Shown here: one piece after another, positions 37,901-47,164 of the stretch | How the letters are laid out: each line of letters starts with the position of its first letter | Numbering within the stretch: the first letter of the stretch is position 1 | Made by a program: the position numbers and the translations under genes | Source: Muricauda sp. SCSIO 64092 | Lineage (GTDB): Bacteria; Bacteroidota; Bacteroidia; Flavobacteriales; Flavobacteriaceae | Assembly (NCBI RefSeq): GCF_023016285.1 | Contig: NZ_CP095413.1 | Span: 1,798,001 to 1,862,000 of the forward strand | Length of the DNA: 64,000 nt | Direction of reading: 5' to 3' | The notes under the pieces: model-generated | The model's input: only the letters and a program-made list of their open reading frames with translations | The model's database searches: none | What the model was told of the DNA's origin: nothing

Positions 37901-38721
37901 TTTTCCTCCCCGATAATGGTACTTAGCGTATTCTGAACTTGGGCGTTGAAGCTACTGGTGTAGGGATCTGTAGCTGCATTGGTAAATATGACCAAATCAT
38001 TATTGGGAACAAGTTCCAAAGTCACCCCCAAATCTGTTTCAAAAACTTCATTGACCCTCGTAAGGGTTGCATTAATGGCCGTTAGGGCACCCGTAACCGT
38101 TCCCCCATGGTAGGTGGTGTACTCGCCAGTTACGGATACGGCTATCCTATATTTCCTGAGAATCCGACCATCCACAAGGTTTTTTGATGTAGGACTATGT
38201 TTTAGACCGGATATGCCCATGGTAGAACATATGAAACCGGATTTTTCGGTTGTTCTGGATCCTTGGTGAACATGGTACATGTGGGATGTTCCATCCTCCT
38301 TTTCAATGAAACTGCGTACTCCTGTTTTATAGTCCAGCAATGTGCCTTGCAATCCCTTGGGGGAATAACTAAAACGAACTCTTTGTTCCCCATCCAGTGA
38401 AGTTCCGGTAAAAGATTGGATCTGTGGATATTTTTTAGCGAGGTCTGGATGGAATACAGGAGTTTCCCTTACCTTAAAAGCACGCAAATTGCCCTGCTGG
38501 TCGGGAAGTTGGAGCATTTCGGATTTTTCCACGTCAATTTGTTGGAGGACTTTCCCAAATTGATCCGGACGTAATTCAAAAACAGTCTTTTCACTTGACA
38601 ACTTGGAAGTACGGTTGGAAACCGAAGATTGCATTTGCCTCCAGTAGCCTTCCTGGGCCAAACCATAAAACCCACTAAAAAGTATGGTTATTGATAAAAC
38701 AAAGTGTAACTTAGCTTTCAT
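34969..38721 (-). CDS. Secreted reprolysin-like zinc metalloprotease, T9SS type A
   Basis: 1250 residues. Signal peptide (LHFVLSITILFSGFYGLAQ), a propeptide to about residue 190, then a metzincin catalytic domain with HELGHQFGANH (about residue 325), the HExxHxxGxxH zinc motif. A Met-turn candidate lies nearby in GTTIMGYAG. Further on are Ig/FN3-like regions, then a proprotein-convertase P domain (about 855-960; FLEDLVVTLISPLGTKVALV) and a short DEDGVFDDGDD Ca-binding-type segment. The last about 75 residues (LLPNPTSDWVTI ... LSNGLYYLVMES ... KMIKR) are a type A T9SS sorting domain. It digests proteins outside the cell; the substrate is unknown. First gene of a two-gene operon with the FN3 lipoprotein. 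Confidence 0.92.
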   Translation of the reverse strand: MKAKLHFVLSITILFSGFYGLAQEGYWRQMQSSVSNRTSKLSSEKTVFELRPDQFGKVLQQIDVEKSEMLQLPDQQGNLRAFKVRETPVFHPDLAKKYPQIQSFTGTSLDGEQRVRFSYSPKGLQGTLLDYKTGVRSFIEKEDGTSHMYHVHQGSRTTEKSGFICSTMGISGLKHSPTSKNLVDGRILRKYRIAVSVTGEYTTYHGGTVTGALTAINATLTRVNEVFETDLGVTLELVPNNDLVIFTNAATDPYTSSFNAQVQNTLSTIIGEENYDVGHLFHRDNDSGNAGFIGSVCVDNRKGSAFASALVPEGDLFDLDFVAHELGHQFGANHTWSFQSEGTGVQSEPASGTTIMGYAGIVETDNNVAPNGDDYFHHNSIAQIQDYLETTSCSQNTTLLNSPPILNPLSDHIIPKGTAFVLTGDATDIDGDVLTYAWEQIDDGVVISSTFGPDNVSGANFRSLPPTTRSFRYFPRLSRILSGNLEQLNPITNDAWETVANVERELNFAVTVRDNNPEGGQVASGSLKISVVNGAGPFVVTSQNSNEVYTAGSVQDITWDVANTNTAPINAETVDILLSTDGGSSFSEVLAEDIPNTGLAQLQLPGIATTNARIMVRANNNVFFAVNSSGFTIEESSAILNIDQLVRNTCQPNAIVVPFVYETYGGFSEPMDLTVNTSVPFSISFSQDSVMDNGTDVTLTLGNVENVPVGLHQVEVIATGPSFSTATTLQVNVQDNTFNDVVLTFPEDLAIGTRINPEFTWQEDTNFSSFDIEIATDEAFTDIVESARVSFNFYQSSALLPETTYYWRVKPNNPCGEGTFGVPFSFITSVVNCKVFNTKEQSLEISAEDTPTVTSSIFLVEDLVIADVNVNFELSHTFLEDLVVTLISPLGTKVALVSKNCGDLNNINAVFDDGGDPINCSGNPAIEGIVQPLGSLSALNGESTLGEWILEVEDTVPSDGGVLEDFSLEICVEGAFRPDDDEDGVFDDGDDLCLGTPKGVQVDTSGCPLNAFPPNNFSVSIQSEACRGNNDGSVSISALDTAIDYTATLTGNGIDVSNQFTEETQFINLGSGTYQLCINGSDGSINYRETCFEIVIEEPEELSVLANLLANEDKVSLRMSGGEFYTIELNGLATQTTESEITLNLNKGLNQLKVSTGLVCQGVFETQFFVGDAPVLLPNPTSDWVTITSQFQNQDVMVNVFGSDGRLVMQRLKRPTNFNFDLDVTRLSNGLYYLVMESNGVSLTTKMIKR

Positions 38722-38743
38722 CGAAAAGAGGGCGAAACTTAAT

Positions 38744-38751
38744 CAAAAGTA
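38744..38751 (-). promoter_or_regulatory. -7 box for the metalloprotease gene
   Basis: Reads TACTTTTG on the minus strand, a full TAnnTTTG match 23 bases before the metalloprotease ATG. An oppositely oriented TATTTTTG (38760-38767) lies 9 bases away and could serve ribF. Confidence 0.4.
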
Positions 38752-38771
38752 AGCCTTTTTATTTTTGTCCC

Positions 38772-39707
38772 GTGGAAACGATCCAAGGCATCTCACAATT
38801 CAACTCTCATAAAAACACCGCAATTACCATTGGCACATTTGATGGCGTGCACATTGGCCATAAACGTATCTTGGAACGCCTCATAAATAATGCCAAAAAT
38901 ACAGGAACCAAGTCTACCGTGCTTACTTTTTTTCCGCACCCAAGAATGGTACTCCAAAAAGACTCCGAAATAAAGCTGTTGAACACCCTTGCAGAAAAAC
39001 AACAGATCTTAAGGGAAATGGGACTGGATTTCCTCATTGTCCATCCGTTTACCAAAGCATTTTCAAGACTCACCGCATTGGAATTTGTGCGTGACCTTTT
39101 GGTCAATAAGCTTAAGGTCAAAAGCGTGGTAATTGGGTACGATCACAGATTTGGACGCAATAGAAATGCCAATATCAAGGATCTCATAGGTTTTGGAAAT
39201 ACATTTGATTTTAAGGTTGAAGAAATCCCCGCCCAAGAAATCGACGAAGTTTCGGTAAGTTCAACAAAAATCAGAAATGCATTGCTCAACGGGGATATCG
39301 AAACGGCAAACGCCTATCTGGGTTACAAATACATGCTTTCCGGAAAGGTGGTAAGGGGAAAGGGACTTGGAAAGGATTTAGGGTTCCCAACGGCAAATCT
39401 AAAAATTGAGGAGGCCTACAAACTCATTCCGCAAAACGGGGCGTACATCATAACCTGCGAATTTGGGAATACAATTACCCAAGGAATGATGAATATAGGG
39501 TATAACCCCACTGTAGACGGCAAAAACAAGAATATAGAGGTACACCTTTTTAATGTAGACCAGGACCTATATAACAAGGACCTACAGATACGCCTTATAA
39601 AAAAAATCAGGGACGAACAAAAATTTGACTCGCTCCAATCCCTCAGTGATCAATTGAGGACCGATAAAGAAAATGCACTGGAATTCCTGAAAAATGAAAT
39701 CTATTAA
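38772..39707 (+). CDS. ribF: Bifunctional riboflavin kinase/FAD synthetase
   Basis: 311 residues from GTG 38772. The N-terminal FMN adenylyltransferase domain has ITIGTFDGVHIGHKRIL (HxGH nucleotidyltransferase motif, residues about 18-34). The C-terminal riboflavin kinase domain (about 185-305) has KGLGKDLGFPTANL and YNPTVDGKNKNIEVH. It converts riboflavin to FMN and then FAD. The start is supported by family alignment (about 17 residues before the ITIGTFDG strand). A TATTTTTG box ends only 5 bases before GTG, so the mRNA may have almost no leader. The end overlaps the next gene by 14 bp. Confidence 0.95.
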   Translation: METIQGISQFNSHKNTAITIGTFDGVHIGHKRILERLINNAKNTGTKSTVLTFFPHPRMVLQKDSEIKLLNTLAEKQQILREMGLDFLIVHPFTKAFSRLTALEFVRDLLVNKLKVKSVVIGYDHRFGRNRNANIKDLIGFGNTFDFKVEEIPAQEIDEVSVSSTKIRNALLNGDIETANAYLGYKYMLSGKVVRGKGLGKDLGFPTANLKIEEAYKLIPQNGAYIITCEFGNTITQGMMNIGYNPTVDGKNKNIEVHLFNVDQDLYNKDLQIRLIKKIRDEQKFDSLQSLSDQLRTDKENALEFLKNEIY

Positions 39708-41034
39708 CCAGTTCCTCTTCCGTAGAATTGACAATGCCCAGTTGGTGGTTTTCCGGGTCTTTTATGGTATCCTAGTCTGTTGTGAGGCCTTTGGTGCCAT
39801 TGCCACAGGTTGGGTAAGACGTACGTTTATTGAACCTAAGTTCACTTTTAATTTCATTGGCTTCGAGTGGTTGCAACCACTGCCCGGGGATGGTATGTAC
39901 TACTATTTTGTAGTTATGGGAATCTTTGGAATCCTTATCACTTTGGGCTATAAGTATCGTTTCAGTGCATTTGCGTTTGCGTTTATGTGGTCCGGGGTAT
40001 ATCTCATGCAAAAAACCTCGTACAATAACCACTACTACCTTTTAATGTTATTGGCATTTATTATGGGGCTTTTACCGGCACACAAAAACCTTTCCCTTGA
40101 TGCCAGCCGCAATCCCAAGATAAAAAAGGATTGGATGCACAATTGGGTCCGATGGTTGATCATAGCACAACTGTTCATTGTATACACCTATGCGTCCGTA
40201 GCAAAACTATATGCCGATTGGCTGGATTTTAGCATCATTGAACTTTTGATGAAAGGAAAAAAAGAGTATTGGTTGATTGGGGAACTGCTTCAGGAGAAAT
40301 GGTTGCATAAAGCAGTTGCCGTGTTTGGGATTCTCTTTGATCTATTGGTGATTCCCGCCCTATTGTGGAAACCGACCAGAAAGGTTGCCTTTGGCTTTTC
40401 CATCTTTTTCCATCTTTTTAACAGTTATGTATTCCGAATTGGGATTTTCCCTTATCTCTCACTGGCATTTTGCGTGTTTTTCTTTGATGCACAGACCATA
40501 AGAAACGTATTCTTGAAGAAGAAAAATGCTGATATTCCTTCAAAGTTGGGTTTTCCGAGTGGGTACAAATGGATAACTGGAGCCATAAGTATCTATTTGG
40601 TCATACAGCTTCTACTCCCCCTAAGGCACTACACCTTTGAAGATGATGTGCTTTGGACCGAAGAAGGACATCGATTAAGTTGGCGGATGATGTTGCGAAC
40701 GCGTTCCGGATACACACATTTTAAAGTGGTGAATAAAGCAACCAAGGATACCACATCCGTGGATTTGGATGATTACCTCACAAAAAAGCAACGGCGCAAA
40801 ACAGGCAGCTATCCGGACTATATTTGGCAATTTGCACAAAGGCTCAAAAAGGAGTATGCCAAAAAAGGAGAGGATGTAAGCGTCTTTGTCACTTCAAGGG
40901 TCAAGGTCAATGCAGGGAAGTATCACACCCTCATAGACCCAAATACCGATTTAGCCGCCGTTCCCTGGAAACATTTCTCCCATCATGATTGGATTTTGCC
41001 CAGGGAAAATGAAAAATCGAATCCAAAAAAGTAA
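39694..41034 (+). CDS. HTTM-domain membrane protein (vitamin K-dependent carboxylase-like)
   Basis: 446 residues, overlapping ribF. Several hydrophobic segments alternate with short loops. The sequence contains the HTTM-type landmarks NNHYYLLMLLAFIMGLLPA, LIIAQLFIVYTYASVAKL and FFHLFNSYVFRIGIFPYLSL. The C-terminal about 120 residues are soluble and basic. The family includes vitamin K-dependent gamma-carboxylase, but bacterial members mostly have no tested function, and whether the catalytic Lys is present cannot be told by eye. It is a frequent neighbour of ribF and serS in flavobacteria. Confidence 0.82.
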   Translation: MKSINQFLFRRIDNAQLVVFRVFYGILVCCEAFGAIATGWVRRTFIEPKFTFNFIGFEWLQPLPGDGMYYYFVVMGIFGILITLGYKYRFSAFAFAFMWSGVYLMQKTSYNNHYYLLMLLAFIMGLLPAHKNLSLDASRNPKIKKDWMHNWVRWLIIAQLFIVYTYASVAKLYADWLDFSIIELLMKGKKEYWLIGELLQEKWLHKAVAVFGILFDLLVIPALLWKPTRKVAFGFSIFFHLFNSYVFRIGIFPYLSLAFCVFFFDAQTIRNVFLKKKNADIPSKLGFPSGYKWITGAISIYLVIQLLLPLRHYTFEDDVLWTEEGHRLSWRMMLRTRSGYTHFKVVNKATKDTTSVDLDDYLTKKQRRKTGSYPDYIWQFAQRLKKEYAKKGEDVSVFVTSRVKVNAGKYHTLIDPNTDLAAVPWKHFSHHDWILPRENEKSNPKK

Positions 41035-41039
41035 TTTTG
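41032..41039 (+). promoter_or_regulatory. -7 box upstream of serS
   Basis: TAATTTTG fits TAnnTTTG exactly and overlaps the stop codon of the HTTM gene; the start ATG is 20 bases downstream, giving a very short leader. Confidence 0.45.
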
Positions 41040-41058
41040 CATCCCTAAAGCAAAAACT

Positions 41059-42330
41059 ATGCTTCAGCTGCAGAAAATAAGGGAGAATAAAGAAGCCTAT
41101 ATTGAGGCCTTGGCAAAAAGAAACATTGAAGGGGGCAAACTTCTGGACGATGCGTTACAACTTGATGAAAAACGCCGTGCAACACAAACCGAACTGGATG
41201 CCACTTTGGCAAAATCCAATACCCTTTCCAAGGAAATAGGAATGCTCTTTAAAAGTGGCAGGACAGCTGAAGCAAACGCCATAAAAGCTACCACTGCCGA
41301 GCTCAAGGAAACGTCCAAAAATCTTGGGGATCAACTTAATCTGGTCTCAAATGAACTTCAGGAACTGTTGTATCAGATTCCCAATATTCCCCATAATTCC
41401 GTGCCCAAGGGAAATACCGATGAAGACAATGAGGAGATTTTTAGGGAAGGGGAAATCCCCGAATTGCAGCAAGGGGCACTTCCCCATTGGGAGTTGGCCA
41501 AAAAGTATGACATCATAGACTTTGAACTTGGGGTAAAAGTCACTGGTGCGGGCTTTCCTATTTATAAAGGAAAGGGGGCTCGTTTGCAAAGGGCCTTGAT
41601 TTCCTACTTTTTGGACAAAAACACCGAAGCCGGTTATACCGAAATACAGGTACCACACTTAGTGAACGAGGCTTCAGGCTATGGGACTGGACAGTTACCG
41701 GATAAAGAGGGGCAGATGTACCATATTGGGGAAGACAATCTGTATCTGATCCCCACTGCGGAAGTACCGGTCACCAATATTCTTAGGGGCGAAATTTTGA
41801 ACGCATCCAATTTCCCAATAAAATATACAGGCTATACCCCGTGCTTTAGAAGGGAAGCGGGCAGTTATGGTGCACACGTACGTGGTTTGAACCGACTGCA
41901 CCAATTTGATAAGGTCGAAATTGTACGGGTAGAGCATCCGGACAACTCCTACCACGCTTTGGATGAGATGGTGGAACATGTCAAAAACATACTAAGGGAA
42001 TTAAAACTTCCCTACCGTATTCTTAGGCTTTGCGGTGGTGATCTTGGGTTCACTTCTGCCCTGACCTATGACTTTGAAGTATTCTCCACCGCACAGGATC
42101 GATGGTTGGAAATCAGTTCCGTTTCCAATTTTGAAACCTATCAGGCCAATCGGTTAAAGCTTCGTTTTAAGGATGCAGATGGGAAACGGCATCTGGCACA
42201 CACCCTAAATGGCAGTGCTTTGGCCTTACCCCGTGTTTTGGCCGGCATTTTGGAGAACTATCAAACGGAAAACGGTATTGCCATTCCAGAGGTATTGGTT
42301 CCTTACTGCGGATTTGAGGTTATCGATTAG
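41059..42330 (+). CDS. serS: Serine--tRNA ligase
   Basis: 423 residues, usual length. The N-terminal coiled-coil tRNA-binding arm spans about residues 25-105 (QLDEKRRATQTELDATLAK). The class II catalytic core has motif 1 around TEIQVPHLVNEASGYGTGQL, motif 2 CFRREAGSYGAHVRGLNR and motif 3 HTLNGSALALPRVLAGILE. It charges tRNA-Ser. Monocistronic or with its own promoter inside the end of the HTTM gene. Confidence 0.97.
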   Translation: MLQLQKIRENKEAYIEALAKRNIEGGKLLDDALQLDEKRRATQTELDATLAKSNTLSKEIGMLFKSGRTAEANAIKATTAELKETSKNLGDQLNLVSNELQELLYQIPNIPHNSVPKGNTDEDNEEIFREGEIPELQQGALPHWELAKKYDIIDFELGVKVTGAGFPIYKGKGARLQRALISYFLDKNTEAGYTEIQVPHLVNEASGYGTGQLPDKEGQMYHIGEDNLYLIPTAEVPVTNILRGEILNASNFPIKYTGYTPCFRREAGSYGAHVRGLNRLHQFDKVEIVRVEHPDNSYHALDEMVEHVKNILRELKLPYRILRLCGGDLGFTSALTYDFEVFSTAQDRWLEISSVSNFETYQANRLKLRFKDADGKRHLAHTLNGSALALPRVLAGILENYQTENGIAIPEVLVPYCGFEVID

Positions 42331-42382
42331 TTTTCAGGATAAGTTAACACAATACCGTTGATTGCTTCGTTATATTTAGACC

Positions 42383-44167
42383 ATGCGTAGCATTTACCTT
42401 ATTTTATGTTTGCTCTTTTTGTCCGGGGCAAAGGCTCAGGAGGATTTCTTGGCCAAGCAGTATTTTAATGACGGGGAGTTTGAAAAAGCCGTTGTTTTCT
42501 ACGAAAAGTTGGTGGAACAAAACCCAAGAAGAACGGATTATTCAGAAGGATTGGTCGCTTGCTACCAACAATTGGAACGCTACGGGGATGCAGAAACCTT
42601 TCTTTTGAACAAAATTGAACAGACCTATGCCTTCCCCACATTTTTTATTGAATTAGGCTATAATTATACCCTTCAGAACCAACCGGAAAAAGCTTCGGAA
42701 TACTACCAACGTGCCATTCAAAAGATTGAGGAAAACCCAAACTTTGGCTATGCCGTAGGGTATCGCTTTCAGAAGTATGCCCTGTTGGATGAGGCCATAA
42801 CGGCATACATAAAAGCAATGGCGCTAAAGTCGGAGCTCAATTACGATTTTCAACTGGCACGGATCTATGGGGAAAAGGGGGATATTGAAAAAATGTACCA
42901 ATCGTACCTTAGACTTATTTATGAAGGGAAAACCTCAAGGGCCAATGTATTGCGAAACCTGGATGATTTTATAACGGAAGACCCGACCAACCAAAATAAC
43001 ATAACGCTCAGAAAGACCTTACTGCTCAACGCCCAAAAGAATCCGGATGTCCTATGGAACGAATTGTTGAGTTGGCTCTTCATCCAACAGGCGCAATACA
43101 AAAGTGCCTTCGCCCAAGAAAAGGCGATTTATAAACGAACGGGGGAATCTTCGTTGGACCGCATGGTCAATTTGGGGGAAATTACGCTCGAGAATGGTGA
43201 CAGGGAGACGGCCACCACGATCTTTGAATTCATTGTTGAAAATGCCACCCAACCCAACATCAGGTTAAATGCACAGCTAAGCCTTATAGATATTGAATTG
43301 ATGGATGCCAAGGGCAAAAAACTGGATGCCGTGGGCAAAAAGTTCGAATCCTTACTGGAGGACTATGGTTATGATAACAAGACCCTTCAGTTGCAAATTG
43401 CCTATGCCAATTTCCTGACCTTCAAAAAAGAAAATCCAGAACCTGCCATTGGCATGTTAAAGCGAAGTTTGGAAGAATCCCTGGGTCGGTTTGGGAAGGC
43501 CTACATTAAATTGGCCCTTGGTGATATTTTGGTATACGACCAACGTTTTAACGAGGCTTTGATTTATTTTACCCAGGTCCAAAAAAGTCTCAAAAATGAT
43601 GTCCTGGGGCAGGATGCCCGTTTTAAGGTAGCCCAAACCAGCTTTTATAAAGGGGATTTTGATTGGGCACTTACCCAACTAAAAGTGTTGCGCGGTTCCA
43701 CTTCGCAGCTTATTGCCAATGATGCCATGCAGTTGAGTTTGTTGATATCCGACAATAGCTTGGAAGATTCCACCCAAACGGCCCTAAGGAAATATGCCCG
43801 GGCCGATCTATTGGCCTATCAGAACAACGATGAGGAGGCCATTTCCATATTGGATGATATTCTTGAAAACCACAAAGGGGAAAAAATTGAGGATGAAGCC
43901 TTACTGCGACAAGGTAAACTTTTTGAGGCCCAAAAGAATTTTTCCGGGGCCAGGTTCAACTACCAAAAAATAGTGGAGTTTTATGGTCAGGATATTTTGG
44001 CCGATGATGCCCATTTTGCTTTGGCCCAACTGTATGAAAATCATATTTCCGATATTGGAAAGGCAAAATACCACTACGAAAAAATAATATACAATTACCA
44101 AGATAGTTATTACTTTCCCCAAGCACGGAAAAATTTCAGAAGGCTTCGTGGGGACAGTATAAATTGA
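42383..44167 (+). CDS. Exported tetratricopeptide-repeat protein
   Basis: 594 residues. Signal peptide MRSIYLILCLLFLSGAKAQ, then repeated helical pairs with TPR spacing. Examples are YFNDGEFEKAVVFYEKLVEQNP at the start and GKLFEAQKNFSGARFNYQKI and ALAQLYENHISDIGKAKYHYEKI near the end. No catalytic motif. Periplasmic TPR proteins of this kind serve as scaffolds; the partner is unknown. It lies 52 bp after serS and may be co-transcribed with it. Confidence 0.85.
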   Translation: MRSIYLILCLLFLSGAKAQEDFLAKQYFNDGEFEKAVVFYEKLVEQNPRRTDYSEGLVACYQQLERYGDAETFLLNKIEQTYAFPTFFIELGYNYTLQNQPEKASEYYQRAIQKIEENPNFGYAVGYRFQKYALLDEAITAYIKAMALKSELNYDFQLARIYGEKGDIEKMYQSYLRLIYEGKTSRANVLRNLDDFITEDPTNQNNITLRKTLLLNAQKNPDVLWNELLSWLFIQQAQYKSAFAQEKAIYKRTGESSLDRMVNLGEITLENGDRETATTIFEFIVENATQPNIRLNAQLSLIDIELMDAKGKKLDAVGKKFESLLEDYGYDNKTLQLQIAYANFLTFKKENPEPAIGMLKRSLEESLGRFGKAYIKLALGDILVYDQRFNEALIYFTQVQKSLKNDVLGQDARFKVAQTSFYKGDFDWALTQLKVLRGSTSQLIANDAMQLSLLISDNSLEDSTQTALRKYARADLLAYQNNDEEAISILDDILENHKGEKIEDEALLRQGKLFEAQKNFSGARFNYQKIVEFYGQDILADDAHFALAQLYENHISDIGKAKYHYEKIIYNYQDSYYFPQARKNFRRLRGDSIN

Positions 44168-44280
44168 ACTCATTGATTTTTGTCATGGCGTCCGGCGAAT
44201 TTTATCTCCCCCACTAAATTCATTGGACACTTTAACTTAACTTAACTGTTTTCCATCAAAACCGAAGTAGCGTTACAAAA

Positions 44281-44598
44281 ATGCTTATTTATAATGTTAC
44301 CATAAACATTGACGATTCCGTCCATGAGGAGTGGCTCATTTGGATGAAGGACAAACATATTCCCGATATGCTGGCGACCCAAAAATTCCTGGAAGCGAAA
44401 ATGTGCAGGGTAATGGTTGAAGAAGAAATGGGTGGCACTACCTATTCCATTCAATACAAAACCCCGGATAGGGAAACCCTGGAGCGCTATTATCAGGAAG
44501 ACGCGGAAAGGATGCGGAGTGAAGGAAATCGATTGTTCCCAAACAAATTTATGGCCTTTAGAACCGAATTGGAAATAATTAACGAACAAACCCTTTGA
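44281..44598 (+). CDS. DUF4286 family protein
   Basis: 105 residues. A small single-domain alpha/beta protein (MLIYNVTINIDDSVHEEWL ... MKDKHIPDMLATQKF ... YSIQYKTPDRETLERYY). It resembles the DUF4286 family, a ferredoxin-like fold with no established function, common in Bacteroidota. Its TGA overlaps the TTG start of the next gene, suggesting translational coupling; rsmA follows. Confidence 0.82.
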   Translation: MLIYNVTINIDDSVHEEWLIWMKDKHIPDMLATQKFLEAKMCRVMVEEEMGGTTYSIQYKTPDRETLERYYQEDAERMRSEGNRLFPNKFMAFRTELEIINEQTL

Positions 44599-44912
44599 GA
44601 TATACACAATATCTTTTTGCCTACGGCACCCTTCAAAATAAGGAAGTACAACAAGTAATTCTGAACAGGACACTTTACGGGAAAATTGCTGTTTTGGTGG
44701 GGTATCGGATGTCCAAAAAGAAGGTCCATGGGAAATATCCGTTAATTGAACCCTCATCAATGCAATCAGACATCGTGGAGGGAATGCTGTTCAAAGTTTC
44801 CAATTTTGAGCTGCACGAAATTGATCAATACGAAACTTCGGTTTACAAACGCATTCAGGTCATGGTAAAGTCTGGTATAAAAGCATGGACATATGTGGAA
44901 AATTTCGACTGA
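44595..44912 (+). CDS. Gamma-glutamylcyclotransferase-like (GGCT/AIG2) protein
   Basis: 105 residues from TTG 44595. The N-terminal [15 protein letters not shown] carries the YGTL substrate-binding motif of the GGCT/AIG2 fold, and the last part ([10 protein letters not shown]) holds the Asp/Glu-Tyr region where the catalytic Glu normally lies. Family members act on gamma-glutamyl-amine bonds, but the substrate of short bacterial members is unclear. Coupled to the upstream DUF4286 gene. Confidence 0.8.
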   Translation: MRYTQYLFAYGTLQNKEVQQVILNRTLYGKIAVLVGYRMSKKKVHGKYPLIEPSSMQSDIVEGMLFKVSNFELHEIDQYETSVYKRIQVMVKSGIKAWTYVENFD

Positions 44913-44941
44913 TCACCTTACCTTGTCATGAAAATACTCCT

Positions 44942-45814
44942 ATGGCTAAAAAAGGGAACAAAAAATATGCTTCTCAAAAGCAAGGGCCATCTGAAAAACA
45001 AGGGAGTTCCCCATCCGTAAAAGCAAAAAAACACCTCGGTCAACATTTTCTCAAGGATGAAACCATTGCGCAACGTATTGCTGAAACCCTGTCATTGGAA
45101 GGTTATGGCCATGTTTTGGAAATTGGTCCGGGAACGGGGGTCCTTACCAAATATTTATTACTTCGGGGTATTGATTTAACGGCTATGGATTTGGATGGCG
45201 AGTCCATCGTCTATCTCAAACATAGCTTTCCTTTGGAGCATCCCAAGGTTTTAGGGCAACACAACAGATTTCAGGTCATTGAAGGTGATTTTCTGAAATT
45301 CGATTTAAATCAACTCTATGGAAAAGACCAATTTGCGATAACGGGCAACTTCCCTTACAATATTTCCACTCAAATTGTATTCAAAGTATTGGAAATGCGC
45401 AATCAAATCCCAGAATTTTCGGGAATGTTCCAAAAAGAAGTGGCCCAACGCATTTGTGAACCCCCGGGGAACAAAACCTATGGTATCCTGTCCGTTTTGG
45501 CACAGGCCTTTTATGATGCCGAATACCTGTTTACCGTTCATCCCCAGGTTTTTGACCCCCCACCAAAGGTACAGTCCGGGGTGCTGCGATTAATCAGGAA
45601 AACCGACTATCAACTCCAATGTGACGAAACACTTTTCTTTAAAGTGGTAAAAGCGGCTTTCAACCAAAGACGTAAAACCATTAGAAATAGTTTGAAATCC
45701 TTTAAGCTTTCCCTAAATCTTAAGGAAGACACTATATTTGACAAGCGACCGGAACAACTGAGTGTCATCGATTTTGTCACACTTACTAGAATGATCACAA
45801 ATGACGCCGTTTAA
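44942..45814 (+). CDS. rsmA: 16S rRNA (adenine1518-N6/adenine1519-N6)-dimethyltransferase
   Basis: 290 residues from ATG 44942; the longer frame at 44885 overlaps the previous gene and adds a non-family tail. After a basic, low-complexity extension of about 30 residues comes the RsmA/KsgA core: [19 protein letters not shown] motif [16 protein letters not shown], catalytic motif NFPYNIS (normally N(L/F)PYN), and a C-terminal helical domain with [15 protein letters not shown]. It dimethylates two adenines in helix 45 of 16S rRNA. It overlaps mgtE by 14 bp. Confidence 0.96.
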   Translation: MAKKGNKKYASQKQGPSEKQGSSPSVKAKKHLGQHFLKDETIAQRIAETLSLEGYGHVLEIGPGTGVLTKYLLLRGIDLTAMDLDGESIVYLKHSFPLEHPKVLGQHNRFQVIEGDFLKFDLNQLYGKDQFAITGNFPYNISTQIVFKVLEMRNQIPEFSGMFQKEVAQRICEPPGNKTYGILSVLAQAFYDAEYLFTVHPQVFDPPPKVQSGVLRLIRKTDYQLQCDETLFFKVVKAAFNQRRKTIRNSLKSFKLSLNLKEDTIFDKRPEQLSVIDFVTLTRMITNDAV

Positions 45815-47153
45815 ACTCACAGACGAACTGATCGAGCAGATAGAAATGCTCATTGAAGGCCAAAAAGATGGCGACCTACGTCTTTTGATGAAGGAATTCC
45901 ACTATGCGGACGTGGCAGAAATTGCCAATGAACTGGAAGAGGAACAGGCGACCTATTTGATCAAACTGTTGGACAGTGAAAAAACCTCGGACGCACTTAC
46001 CGAGCTTGATGAAGATGTGCGTGAAGCCATTTTGAGCAATCTCTCCCCCAAGGAAATTGCCGGTGAGATCGAGGAATTGGATACCGATGACGCCGCGGAT
46101 ATTGTTGGGGAACTTCCAAAGGAAATTGTCCAGGAGGTTATTTCCGAGATTGAGGACAGGGAACATGCCAAGTATATCGTAGATCTTTTACGCTATGATG
46201 AGGATACGGCAGGTGGTCTAATGGCAAAAGAGCTCGTTAAGGTCAATGAAAATTGGAACGTCCTTAAATGTGTGAAGGAGATGCGTGCCCAGGCAGAAAA
46301 TGTAACAAGGGTACACTCCATTTATGTTGTGGACGATGAGGAAAAACTAAAAGGGCGCCTATCCTTAAAAGATTTATTGACCACTTCCACCACAACCCAT
46401 ATCAAAGAGGTTTATATTCCTAAGGTAGATTCCGTAAATGTCAATGAAAAGCCAGAGGAAGTTGCCAAAATTATGTCCAAATACGACCTGGAGGCCATTC
46501 CCGTTGTGGATGAAATTGGGCGGTTGGTAGGCCGTATCACCATTGACGATATTGTGGATGTCATTCGGGACGAAGCAGAAAGGGATTACCAACTGGCGGC
46601 CGGTATCTCCCAGGATGTAGAGGCGGACGATAGTATTTGGGAACTGACCCGTGCACGCCTACCCTGGTTGATTTTAGGTCTTTTTGGGGGATTGGGGGCG
46701 GCTGTCATCATGGGAAGTTTTGAGACCATTGTCAAAAATGCACCCGAAATCCTTTTTTTCACGCCCCTTATTGCCGCAATGGCCGGTAATGTTGGGGTGC
46801 AATCAAGTGCCATTATAGTTCAGGGGCTGGCCAATGATGACCTAAAGGGGAGTATTGGCAATCGCCTTTGGAAAGAAATGCTCCTGGCACTTTTAAATGG
46901 ATTCATCCTCTCCATATTGTTGCTATTGTTTACCTGGTTGTGGAAAGGGGAGTTCAACACCGCCCTGGCCATTTCATTGTCTTTGGTGGCCGTTATCGTA
47001 GTGGCCGGATTGATCGGAACCTTTATTCCCTTGTTCCTGGACAAGAGAAATATAGACCCTGCCATTGCAACAGGACCATTTATCACCACCAGTAATGATA
47101 TTTTTGGTATTTTGATTTATTTCTGGATTGCCAAATTAATCCTAGGTATTTAA
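45801..47153 (+). CDS. mgtE: Magnesium transporter MgtE
   Basis: 450 residues, the standard length. The N-terminal superhelical MgtE_N domain is at about 1-130 ([19 protein letters not shown]). Two CBS domains follow (about 135-255; [20 protein letters not shown] and [21 protein letters not shown]). Five membrane helices lie in the C-terminal part (about 285-450), with the pore-region [16 protein letters not shown]. The cytosolic domains gate the channel by sensing Mg. Translationally coupled to rsmA by overlap. Confidence 0.95.
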   Translation: MTPFKLTDELIEQIEMLIEGQKDGDLRLLMKEFHYADVAEIANELEEEQATYLIKLLDSEKTSDALTELDEDVREAILSNLSPKEIAGEIEELDTDDAADIVGELPKEIVQEVISEIEDREHAKYIVDLLRYDEDTAGGLMAKELVKVNENWNVLKCVKEMRAQAENVTRVHSIYVVDDEEKLKGRLSLKDLLTTSTTTHIKEVYIPKVDSVNVNEKPEEVAKIMSKYDLEAIPVVDEIGRLVGRITIDDIVDVIRDEAERDYQLAAGISQDVEADDSIWELTRARLPWLILGLFGGLGAAVIMGSFETIVKNAPEILFFTPLIAAMAGNVGVQSSAIIVQGLANDDLKGSIGNRLWKEMLLALLNGFILSILLLLFTWLWKGEFNTALAISLSLVAVIVVAGLIGTFIPLFLDKRNIDPAIATGPFITTSNDIFGILIYFWIAKLILGI

Positions 47154-47164
47154 TTCCTTTTTTT

